The notes below the pieces were generated by a model. The model did not search any database and had not been told where the DNA came from. It saw only the letters and a program-made list of their open reading frames with translations. Of a stretch of 64,000 nt of DNA, positions 10,775 through 22,302 are shown one piece after another. Numbering within the stretch: position 1 is the stretch's first letter; the number at the start of each line of letters is the position of its first letter. Source of the DNA: Karalla daura. Taxonomy: Eukaryota; Chordata; Actinopteri; Chaetodontiformes; Leiognathidae. A program made the position numbers and the translations under genes. The DNA lies in contig CM055189.1 of NCBI GenBank assembly GCA_029224185.1, positions 28,457,457 through 28,521,456 on the forward strand, in the 5' to 3' direction.

Positions 10775-13700
10775 GTGTCAGGGCGTTCTGGAGACTCTCC
10801 CCTACGGTGTGACAGTGAACTCATATTCCAGATTGGGGAAAGCGTTGTCTCCATAGAGCCAAATGTTTATCACTTGGCCAATTTGGCTTTTTCCCATAAG
10901 AATGAATGGGAAAAAAAGAACTCCACAAACATTCGCAACGTTGCCATACTTTGACTTTGAAACTTCATTTTATTTCAAAAATTGAAGAAGCTTGTGGTGT
11001 GTTTGTGTAGCGCGTTGCACGCTGATAGGTTGTATGGTTTTTAAGCAGCACCTCTTCTCGACGACCATGTGCTCAGGTACCTGCTCCATTGTCTCGTCTG
11101 CTGACATGGTAATACAAAGTGATGAGGCGTCCAGCTTCAATGCACCCCAGCAGATGGCACAGGCCCTGGGACACTCCCAGAGTTTGAAAGGACCCCCTCA
11201 GCTTTGGGCATGTCCAATCTCTTCTTAGCACCGGGCCGACATGCGGGATCGCTGAAAAATCAGCTCTCGTTTCGCTCTTTTCACGCTGCTCCCAGCCACA
11301 CACTAAGCAGCAGACAAATTCATTTTTCCAGTTTTGTAGGAACATTGGTGCTCTCTCATGCGGGGTTGGCCATAAACCCGTGCGCCTTGTGAAATTCTAT
11401 ATGACGAGCCTCATCGTAGGCCCAGTGCAGCCGTTTCTCTCCATAAGCCCCCATTCATTTTCCCACCGCTGCCATCAATGTTAAACGTTACACTACTCCT
11501 CGCGACTGTGGCCACAGTTCTCATAGTACACACACCAAATCGTGTCAGGGCATTCTGGAGACTCTCCCCTACAGTGTGACAGTGAGCTCATATTCCAGAT
11601 TGGGGAAAGCGTTGTCTCCATAGAGCCAAATGTTTATCACTTGGCCAATTTGGCTTTTTCCCATAAGAATGAATGGGAACAACAGAACTCCACAAACGAA
11701 CATTCACAACCTTGCCATACTTTGACTTTGAAACTTCATTTTCATTTCAAAAATTGAAGAATGTTGTGGTGTGTTTGTGTAGCGAGTTGCACGCTGATTG
11801 GTTGTATGGTTTTTCAGCAGCACCTCTTCTCGACGACCATGTGCTCAGGTACCTTCTCCATTGTCTCGTCTGCTGACATGGTAATACAAAGTGATGAGGC
11901 GTCCAGCTTCAATGCACCCCAGCAGATGGCACAGGCCCTGGGAGACTCCCAGAGTTTGAAAGGACCCCCTCAGCATTGGGCATGTCCAATCTCTTCTGAG
12001 CACCGGGCCGACATGTGGGATCGCTGAAAAATCAGCTCTCGTTTCGCTCTTTTCACGCTGCTCCCAGCCACACCCTAAGCAGCAGACAAATTCTTTTTTC
12101 CAGTTTTGTAGGAACATTGGTGCTCTCTCATGCGGGGTAGGCCATAAACCAGTGCGCCTTGTGAAATTTAAACGACGAGCCTCATCGTAGGCCCAGTGCA
12201 GCCTTTTCTCTCCAAAAGCCCCCATTCATTGTCCCACCACTGCCATCAATGTTAAACGTTACACTACTCCTCGCGACTGTGGCCACAGTTCTCACAGTAC
12301 ACACGACAAATCGTGTCAGGGCATTCTGGAGACTCTCCCCTACAGTGTGACAGTGAGCTCATATTCCAGATTGGGGAAAGCGTTGTCTCCATAGAGCCAA
12401 ATGTTTATCACTTGGCCAATTTGGGTTTTCCCATAAGAATGAATGGGAAAAAAAGAACTCCACAAACAAACATTCGCAACGTTGCCATACTTTGACTTTG
12501 AAACTTCATTTGCATTTCAAAAATTGAAGAGTCTTGTGGTGTGTTTGTGTAGCGAGTTGCACTCTGATTGGTTGTATGGTTTTTCAGCAGCACCTCTTCT
12601 CGACGACCATGTGCTCAGGTACCTTCTCCATTGTCTCGTCTGCTGACATGGTAATACAAAGTGATGAGGCGTCCAGCTTCAATGCATCCCAGCAGATGGC
12701 ACAGGCCCTGGGAGACTCCCAGAGTTTGAAAGGACCCCCTCAGCATTGGGCATGTCCAATCTCTTCTGAGCACCGGGCCGACATGCGGGATCGCTGAAAA
12801 ATCAGCTCTCGTTTCGCTCTTTTCACGCTGCTCCCAGCCACACCCTAAGCAGCAGACAAATTCATTTTTCCAGTTTTGTAGGAACATTGGTGCTCTCTCA
12901 TGCGGGGTAGGCCATAAACCAGTGCGCCTTGTGAAATTTAAACGACGAGCCTCATCGTAGGCCCAGTGCAGCCTTTTCTCTCCAAAAGCCCCCATTCATT
13001 GTCCCACCACTGCCATCAATGTTAAACGTTACACTACTCCTCGCGACTGTGGCCACAGTTCTCACAGTACACACACCAAATCGTGTCAGGGCGTTCTGGA
13101 GACTCTCCCCTACGGTGTGACAGTGAACTCATATTCCAGATTGGGGAAAGCGTTGTCTCCATAGAGCCAAATGTTTATCACTTGGCCAATTTGGGTTTTC
13201 CCATAAGAATGAATGGGAAAAAAAGAACTCCACAAACAAACATTCGCAACGTTGCCATACTTTGACTTTGAAACTTCATTTGCATTTCAAAAATTGAAGA
13301 GTCTTGTGGTGTGTTTGTGTAGCGAGTTGCACGCTGATTGGTTGTATGGTTTTTCAGCAGCACCTCTTCTCGACGACCATGTGCTCAGGTACCTTCTCCA
13401 TTGTCTCGTCTGCTGACATGGTAATACAAAGTGATGAGGCGTCCAGCTTCAATGCATCCCAGCAGATGGCACAGGCCCTGGGAGACTCCCAGAGTTTGAA
13501 AGGACCCCCTCAGCATTGGGCATGTCCAATCTCTTCTGAGCACCGGGCCGACATGCGGGATCGCTGAAAAATCAGCTCTCGTTTCGCTCTTTTCACGCTG
13601 CTCCCAGCCACACCCTAAGCAGCAGACAAATTCATTTTTCCAGTTTTGTAGGAACATTGGTGCTCTCTCATGCGGGGTAGGCCATAAACCAGTGCGCCTT

Positions 13701-14619
13701 GTGAAATTTAAACGACGAGCCTCATCGTAGGCCCAGTGCAGCCTTTTCTCTCCAAAAGCCCCCATTCATTGTCCCACCACTGCCATCAATGTTAAACGTT
13801 ACACTACTCCTCGCGACTGTGGCAACAGTTCTCACAGTACACACACCAAATCGTGTCAGGGCGTTCTGGAGACTCTCCCCTACGGTGTGACAGTGAACTC
13901 ATATTCCAGATTGGGGAAAGCGTTGTCTCCATAGAGCCAAATGTTTATCACTTGGCCAATTTGGCTTTTTCCCATAAGAATGAATGGGAAAAAAAGAACT
14001 CCACAAACATTCGCAACGTTGCCATACTTTGACTTTGAAACTTCATTTTCATTTCAAAAATTGAAGAGTCTTGTGGTGTGTTTGTGTAGCGAGTTGCACG
14101 CTGATTGGTTGTATGGTTTTTCAGCAGCACCTCTTCTCGACGACCATGTGCTCAGGTACCTTCTCCATTGTCTCGTCTGCTGACATGGTAATACAAAGTG
14201 ATGAGGCGTCCAGCTTCAATGCATCCCAGCAGATGGCACAGGCCCTGGGAGACTCCCAGAGTTTGAAAGGACCCCCTCAGCATTGGGCATGTCCAATCTC
14301 TTCTGAGCACCGGGCCGACATGCGGGATCGCTGAAAAATCAGCTCTCGTTTCGCTCTTTTCACGCTGCTCCCAGCCACACCCTAAGCAGCAGACAAATTC
14401 ATTTTTCCAGTTTTGTAGGAACATTGGTGCTCTCTCATGCGGGGTAGGCCATAAACCAGTGCGCCTTGTGAAATTTAAACGACGAGCCTCATCGTAGGCC
14501 CAGTGCAGCCTTTTCTCTCCAAAAGCCCCCATTCATTGTCCCACCACTGCCATCAATGTTAAACGTTACACTACTCCTCGCGACTGTGGCCACAGTTCTC
14601 ACAGTACACACACCAAATC
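10775..14619. repeat. Five-monomer HOR, 3845 bp, copy 1
   Basis: Units start at 10775, 11542, 12313, 13083 and 13853 (767, 771, 770, 770, 767 bp). The next copy repeats the first four in the same order 3845 bp later. Private markers make the correspondence clear: 'cctcagctttggg' and 'cacacactaagc' in the first unit, 'gacatgtgggatcg' in the second, and 'gcactctgattgg' in the third. The unit at 10775 also has a private 'ttttaagcagc' change near 11041. The unit at 9238 has the same spacing to 13083, so the phase could begin slightly earlier. Confidence 0.85.
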
Positions 14620-17600
14620 GTGTCAGGGCGTTCTGGAGACTCTCCCCTACGGTGTGACAGTGAACTCATATTCCAGATTGGGGAAAGCGTTGTCTCCATA
14701 GAGCCAAATGTTTATCACTTGGCCAATTTGGCTTTTTCCCATAAGAATGAATGGGAAAAAAAGAACTCCACAAACATTCGCAACGTTGCCATACTTTGAC
14801 TTTGAAACTTCATTTTATTTCAAAAATTGAAGAAGCTTGTGGTGTGTTTGTGTAGCGCGTTGCACGCTGATAGGTTGTATGGTTTTTCAGCAGCACCTCT
14901 TCTCGACGACCATGTGCTCAGGTACCTTCTCCATTGTCTCGTCTGCTGACATGGTAATACAAAGTGATGAGGCGTCCAGCTTCAATGCACCCCAGCAGAT
15001 GGCACAGGCCCTGGGACACTCCCAGAGTTTGAAAGGACCCCCTCAGCTTTGGGCATGTCCAATCTCTTCTTAGCACCGGGCCGACATGCGGGATCGCTGA
15101 AAAATCAGCTCTAGTTTCGCTCTTTTCACGCTGCTCCCAGCCACACACTAAGCAGCAGACAAATTCATTTTTCCAGTTTTGTAGGAACATTGGTGCTCTC
15201 TCATGCGGGGTTGGCCATAAACCCGTGCGCCTTGTGAAATTCTATATGACGAGCCTCATCGTAGGCCCAGTGCAGCCGTTTCTCTCCATAAGCCCCCATT
15301 CATTTTCCCACCGCTGCCATCAATGTTAAACGTTACACTACTCCTCGCGACTGTGGCCACAGTTCTCATAGTACACACACCAAATCGTGTCAGGGCATTC
15401 TGGAGACTCTCCCCTACAGTGTGACAGTGAGCTCATATTCCAGATTGGGGAAAGCGTTGTCTCCATAGAGCCAAATGTTTATCACTTGGCCAATTTGGCT
15501 TTTTCCCATAAGAATGAATGGGAACAACAGAACTCCACAAACGAACATTCACAACCTTGCCATACTTTGACTTTGAAACTTCATTTTCATTTCAAAAATT
15601 GAAGAATGTTGTGGTGTGTTTGTGTAGCGAGTTGCACGCTGATTGGTTGTATGGTTTTTCAGCAGCACCTCTTCTCGACGACCATGTGCTCAGGTACCTT
15701 CTCCATTGTCTCGTCTGCTGACATGGTAATACAAAGTGATGAGGCGTCCAGCTTCAATGCACCCCAGCAGATGGCACAGGCCCTGGGAGACTCCCAGAGT
15801 TTGAAAGGACCCCCTCAGCATTGGGCATGTCCAATCTCTTCTGAGCACCGGGCCGACATGTGGGATCGCTGAAAAATCAGCTCTCGTTTCGCTCTTTTCA
15901 CGCTGCTCCCAGCCACACCCTAAGCAGCAGACAAATTCTTTTTTCCAGTTTTGTAGGAACATTGGTGCTCTCTCATGCGGGGTAGGCCATAAACCAGTGC
16001 GCCTTGTGAAATTTAAACGACGAGCCTCATCGTAGGCCCAGTGCAGCCTTTTCTCTCCAAAAGCCCCCATTCATTGTCCCACCACTGCCATCAATGTTAA
16101 ACGTTACACTACTCCTCGCGACTGTGGCCACAGTTCTCACAGTACACACGACAAATCGTGTCAGGGCATTCTGGAGACTCTCCCCTACAGTGTGACAGTG
16201 AGCTCATATTCCAGATTGGGGAAAGCGTTGTCTCCATAGAGCCAAATGTTTATCACTTGGCCAATTTGGGTTTTCCCATAAGAATGAATGGGAAAAAAAG
16301 AACTCCACAAACAAACATTCGCAACGTTGCCATACTTTGACTTTGAAACTTCATTTGCATTTCAAAAATTGAAGAGTCTTGTGGTGTGTTTGTGTAGCGA
16401 GTTGCACTCTGATTGGTTGTATGGTTTTTCAGCAGCACCTCTTCTCGACGACCATGTGCTCAGGTACCTTCTCCATTGTCTCGTCTGCTGACATGGTAAT
16501 ACAAAGTGATGAGGCGTCCAGCTTCAATGCATCCCAGCAGATGGCACAGGCCCTGGGAGACTCCCAGAGTTTGAAAGGACCCCCTCAGCATTGGGCATGT
16601 CCAATCTCTTCTGAGCACCGGGCCGACATGCGGGATCGCTGAAAAATCAGCTCTCGTTTCGCTCTTTTCACGCTGCTCCCAGCCACACCCTAAGCAGCAG
16701 ACAAATTCATTTTTCCAGTTTTGTAGGAACATTGGTGCTCTCTCATGCGGGGTAGGCCATAAACCAGTGCGCCTTGTGAAATTTAAACGACGAGCCTCAT
16801 CGTAGGCCCAGTGCAGCCTTTTCTCTCCATAAGCCCCCATTCATTGTCCCACCACTGCCATCAATGTTAAACGTTACACTACTCCTCGCGACTGTGGCCA
16901 CAGTTCTCACAGTACACACACCAAATCGTGTCAGGGCGTTCTGGAGACTCTCCCCTACGGTGTGACAGTGAACTCATATTCCAGATTGGGGAAAGCGTTG
17001 TCTCCATAGAGCCAAATGTTTATCACTTGGCCAATTTGGGTTTTCCCATAAGAATGAATGGGAAAAAAAGAACTCCACAAACAAACATTCGCAACGTTGC
17101 CATATTTTGACTTTGAAACTTCATTTTCATTTCAAAAATTGAAGAGTCTTGTGGTGTGTTTGTGTAGCGAGTTGCACGCTGATTGGTTGTATGGTTTTTC
17201 AGCAGCACCTCTTCTCGACGACCATGTGCTCAGGTACCTTCTCCATTGTCTCGTCTGCTGACATGGTAATACAAAGTAATGAGGCGTCCAGCTTCAATGC
17301 ATCCCAGCAGATGGCACAGGCCCTGGGAGACTCCCAGAGTTTGAAAGGACCCCCTCAGCATTGGGCATGTCCAATCTCTTCTGAGCACCGGGCCGACATG
17401 CGGGATCGCTGAAAAATCAGCTCTCGTTTCGCTCTTTTCACGCTGCTCCCAGCCACACCCTAAGCAGCAGACAAATTCATTTTTCCAGTTTTGTAGGAAC
17501 ATTGGTGCTCTCTCATGCGGGGTAGGCCATAAACCAGTGCGCCTTGTGAAATTTAAACGACGAGCCTCATCGTAGGCCCAGTGCAGCCTTTTCTCTCCAA

Positions 17601-18464
17601 AAGCCCCCATTCATTGTCCCACCACTGCCATCAATGTTAAACGTTACACTACTCCTCGCGACTGTGGCCACAGTTCTCACAGTACACACACCAAATCGTG
17701 TCAGGGCGTTCTGGAGACTCTCCCCTACGGTGTGACAGTGAACTCATATTCCAGATTGGGGAAAGCGTTGTCTCCATAGAGCCAAATGTTTATCACTTGG
17801 CCAATTTGGCTTTTTCCCATAAGAATGAATGGGAACAACAGAACTCCACAAACATTCGCAACGTTGCCATACTTTGACTTTGAAACTTCATTTTATTTCA
17901 AAAATTGAAGAAGCTTGTGGTGTGTTTGTGTAGCGCGTTGCACGCTGATAGGTTGTATGGTTTTTCAGCAGCACCTCTTCTCGACGACCATGTGCTCAGG
18001 TACCTGCTCCAATGTCTCATCTGCTGACATGGTAATACAAAGTGATGAGGCGTCCAGCTTCAATGCACCCCAGCAGATGGCACAGGCCCTGGGACACTCC
18101 CAGAGTTTGAAAGGACCCCCTCAGCATTGGGCATGTCCAATCTCTTCTTAGCACCGGGCCGACATGCGGGATCGCTGAAAAATCAGCTCTCGTTTCGCTC
18201 TTTTCACGCTGCTCCCAGCCACACCCTAAGCAGCAGACAAATTCATTTTTCCAGTTTTGTAGAAACATTGGTGCTCTCTCATGCGGGGTTGGCCATAAAC
18301 CCGTGCGCCTTGTGAAATTCTATATGACGAGCCTCATCGTAGGCCCAGTGCAGCCTTTTCTCTCCAAAAGCCCCCATTCATTGTCCCACCACTGCCATCA
18401 ATGTTAAACGTTACACAACTCCTCGCGACTGTGGCCACAGTTCTCACAGTACACACACCAAATC
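14620..18464. repeat. Five-monomer HOR, 3845 bp, copy 2 (last unit replaced)
   Basis: Units start at 14620, 15387, 16158, 16928 and 17698. The first four match copy 1 marker for marker. The fifth (17698) is not like its counterpart at 13853: it is a B-like unit with 'gggaacaacag', 'gcgcgttgc', 'gaagcttg' and 'caatgtctcatctg'. The HOR therefore ends by exchange or replacement at about 17.7 kb. Copy 2 has private changes such as 'ctctagtttcg' near 15110, 'ccataagcc' near 16830, 'catattttg' near 17101 and 'agtaatgagg' near 17278. Confidence 0.83.
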
Positions 18465-19234
18465 GTGTCAGGGCATTCTGGAGACTCTCCCCTACAGTGT
18501 GACAGTGAGCTCATATTCCAGATTGGGGAAAGCGTTGTCTCCATAGAGCCAAATGTTTATCACTTGGCCAATTTGGGTTTTCCCATAAGAATGAATGGGA
18601 AAAAAAGAACTCCACAAACAAACATTCGCAACGTTGCCATACTTTGACTTTGAAACTTCATTTTCATTTCAAAAATTGAAGAGTCTTGTGGTGTGTTTGT
18701 GTAGCGAGTTGCACGCTGATTGGTTGTATGGTTTTTCAGCAGCACCTCTTCTCGACGACCATGTGCTCAGGTACCTTCTCCATTGTCTCGTCTGCTGACA
18801 TGGTAATACAAAGTGATGAGGCGTCCAGCTTCAATGCATCCCAGCAGATGGCACAGGCCCTGGGAGACTCCCAGAGTTTGAAAGGACCCCCTCAGCATTG
18901 GGCATGTCCAATCTCTTCTGAGCACCGGGCCGACATGCGGGATCGCTGAAAAATCAGCTCTCGTTTCGCTCTTTTCACGCTGCTCCCAGCCACACCCTAA
19001 ACAGCAGACAAATTCTTTTTTCCAGTTTTGTAGCAACATTGGTGCTCTCTCATGCGGGGTAGGCCATAAACCAGTGCGCCTTGTGAAATTTAAACGACGA
19101 GCCTCATCGTAGGCCCAGTGCAGCCTTTTCTCTCCAAAAGCCCCCATTCATTGTCCCACCACTGCCATCAATGTTAAACGTTACACTACTCCTCGCGACT
19201 GTGGCCACAGTTCTCACAGTACACACACCAAATC
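18465..19234. repeat. Reference type A monomer (770 bp)
   Basis: A representative A unit. Landmarks in order: GTGTCAGGGCATTCTGG start; 'cagtgtgacagtgagctc' containing a SacI site; 'gggttttccc' followed by a CCCAT/ATGGG hairpin; AAAC twice before ATTCGCAACGTTGCC; 'ttttcatttc'; 'gagtcttgtgg'; 'gcgagttgcacgctgattgg'; a KpnI site in 'caggtaccttctcc'; 'gcatcccagcag' with an NsiI site; the CTGGGAGACTCCCAG dyad; 'tcttctgagcacc'; 'gaaatttaaacgacg'; 'ccaaaagcc'; 'gtcccaccactgcc'; the ACTGTGGCCACAGT palindrome; and 'cacagtacac'. Close relatives start at 782, 5393, 7701, 9238, 12313, 16158, 29987, 36902, 43817 and 45353. No promoter, tRNA box or coding signature is evident within it. Confidence 0.9.
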
Positions 19235-22200
19235 GTGTCAGGGCGTTCTGGAGACTCTCCCCTACGGCTTGACAGTGAGCTCATGTTCCAGATTGGTGAA
19301 AGCGTTGTCTCCATAGAGCCAAAATTTTATCACGTGGCCAATTTGGCTTTTTCCCATAAGAATGAATGGGAAAAAAAGAACTCCACAAACATTCGCAACG
19401 TTGCCATACTTTGACTTTGAAACTTCATTTTATTTCAAAAATTGAAGAAGCTTGTGGTGTGTTTGTGTAGCGCGTTGCACGCTGATAGGTTGTATGGTTT
19501 TTCAGCAGCACCTCTTCTCGACGACCATGTGCTCAGGTACCTGCTCCATTGTCTCGTCTGCTGACACGGTAATACAAAGTGATGAGGCGTCCAGCTTCAA
19601 TGCACCCCAGCAGATGGCACAGGCCCTGGGAGACTCCCAGAGTTTGAAAGGACCCCCTCAGCATTGGGCATGTCCAATCTCTTCTTAGCACCGGGCCGAC
19701 ATGCGGGATCGCTGAAAAATCAGCTCTCGTTTCGCTCTTTTCGCGCTGCTCCCAGCCACACACTAAGCAGCAGACAAATTCATTTTTCCAGTTTTGTAGG
19801 AACATTGGTGCTCTCTCATGCGGGGTTGGCCATAAACCCGTGCGCCTTGTGAAATTCTATATGACGAGCCTCATCGTAGGCCCAGTGCAGCCTTTTCTCT
19901 CCATAAGCCCCCATTCATTTTCCCACCGCTGCCATCAATGTTAAACGTTACACTACTCCTCGCGACTGTGGCCACAGTTCTCATAGTACACACACCAAAT
20001 CGTGTCAGGGCGTTCTGGAGACTCTCCCCTACGGCTTGACAGTGAGCTCATGTTCCAGATTGGTGAAAGCGTTGTCTCCATAGAGCCAAAATTTTATCAC
20101 GTGGCCAATTTGGCTTTTTCCCATAAGAATGAATGGGAAAAAAAGAACTCCACAAACATTCGCAACGTTGCCATACTTTGACTTTGAAACTTCATTTTAT
20201 TTCAAAAATTGAAGAAGCTTGTGGTGTGTTTGTGTAGCGCGTTGCACGCTGATAGGTTGTATGGTTTTTCAGCAGCACCTCTTCTCGACGACCATGTGCT
20301 CAGGTACCTGCTCCATTGTCTCGTCTGCTGACATGGTAATACAAAGTGATGAGGCGTCCAGCTTCAATGCACCCCAGCAGATGGCACAGGCCCTGGGAGA
20401 CTCCCAGAGTTTGAAAGGACCCCCTCAGCATTGGGCATGTCCAATCTCTTCTTAGCACCGGGCCGACATGCGGGATCGCTGAAAAATCAGCTCTCGTTTC
20501 GCTCTTTTCGCGCTGCTCCCAGCCACACACTAAGCAGCAGACAAATTCATTTTTCCAGTTTTGTAGGAACATTGGTGCTCTCTCATGCGGGGTTGGCCAT
20601 AAACCCGTGCGCCTTGTGAAATTCTATATGACGAGCCTCATCGTAGGCCCAGTGCAGCCTTTTCTCTCCAAAAGCCCCCATTCATTGTCCCACCACTGCC
20701 ATCAATGTTAAACGTTACACTACTCCTCGCGACTGTGGCCACAGTTCTCACAGTACACACACCAAATCGTGTCAGGGCGTTCTGGAGACTCTCCCCTACG
20801 GCTTGACAGTGAGCTCATGTTCCAGATTGGTGAAAGCGTTGTCTCCATAGAGCCAAAATTTTATCACGTGGCCAATTTGGCTTTTTCCCATAAGAATGAA
20901 TGGGAAAAAAAGAACTCCACAAACATTCGCAACGTTGCCATACTTTGACTTTGAAACTTCATTTTATTTCAAAAATTGAAGAAGCTTGTGGTGTGTTTGT
21001 GTAGCGCGTTGCACGCTGATAGGTTGTATGGTTTTTCAGCAGCACCTCTTCTCGACGACCATGTGCTCAGGTACCTGCTCCATTGTCTCGTCTGCTGACA
21101 CGGTAATACAAAGTGATGAGGCGTCCAGCTTCAATGCACCCCAGCAGATGGCACAGGCCCTGGGAGACTCCCAGAGTTTGAAAGGACCCCCTCAGCATTG
21201 GGCATGTCCAATCTCTTCTTAGCACCGGGCCGACATGCGGGATCGCTGAAAAATCAGCTCTCGTTTCGCTCTTTTCGCGCTGCTCCCAGCCACACACTAA
21301 GCAGCAGACAAATTCATTTTTCCAGTTTTGTAGGAACATTGGTGCTCTCTCATGCGGGGTTGGCCATAAACCCGTGCGCCTTGTGAAATTCTATATGACG
21401 AGCCTCATCGTAGGCCCAGTGCAGCCTTTTCTCTCCATAAGCCCCCATTCATTTTCCCACCGCTGCCATCAATGTTAAACGTTACACTACTCCTCGCGAC
21501 TGTGGCCACAGTTCTCATAGTACACACACCAAATCGTGTCAGGGCGTTCTGGAGACTCTCCCCTACGGCTTGACAGTGAGCTCATGTTCCAGATTGGTGA
21601 AAGCGTTGTCTCCATAGAGCCAAAATTTTATCACGTGGCCAATTTGGCTTTTTCCCATAAGAATGAATGGGAAAAAAAGAACTCCACAAACATTCGCAAC
21701 GTTGCCATACTTTGACTTTGAAACTTCATTTTATTTCAAAAATTGAAGAAGCTTGTGGTGTGTTTGTGTAGCGCGTTGCACGCTGATAGGTTGTATGGTT
21801 TTTCAGCAGCACCTCTTCTCGACGACCATGTGCTCAGGTACCTGCTCCATTGTCTCGTCTGCTGACATGGTAATACAAAGTGATGAGGCGTCCAGCTTCA
21901 ATGCACCCCAGCAGATGGCACAGGCCCTGGGAGACTCCCAGAGTTTGAAAGGACCCCCTCAGCATTGGGCATGTCCAATCTCTTCTTAGCACCGGGCCGA
22001 CATGCGGGATCGCTGAAAAATCAGCTCTCGTTTCGCTCTTTTCGCGCTGCTCCCAGCCACACACTAAGCAGCAGACAAATTCATTTTTCCAGTTTTGTAG
22101 GAACATTGGTGCTCTCTCATGCGGGGTTGGCCATAAACCCGTGCGCCTTGTGAAATTCTATATGACGAGCCTCATCGTAGGCCCAGTGCAGCCTTTTCTC

Positions 22201-22302
22201 TCCATAAGCCCCCATTCATTTTCCCACCGCTGCCATCAATGTTAAACGTTACACTACTCCTCGCGACTGTGGCCACAGTTCTCATAGTACACACACCAAA
22301 TC
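18465..22302. repeat. A unit followed by four B-like units forming 1534 bp dimers
   Basis: After one A unit (18465), four 767 bp units start at 19235, 20002, 20769 and 21536. All share a distinctive left part: 'cggcttgacagtgagctcatgttcc', 'gattggtgaaagcg', 'gccaaaattttatcacgtgg' and, further right, 'cttttcgcgctgc'. Units 1 and 3 have 'ctgacacggtaat' while 2 and 4 have 'ctgacatggtaat', so the amplified unit was a dimer of 1534 bp. The unit at 20002 carries an A-type right end ('ccaaaagcc', 'ccaccact', 'cacagt') whereas the other three have the B type, suggesting a conversion tract of about 100 bp or more. Confidence 0.85.
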
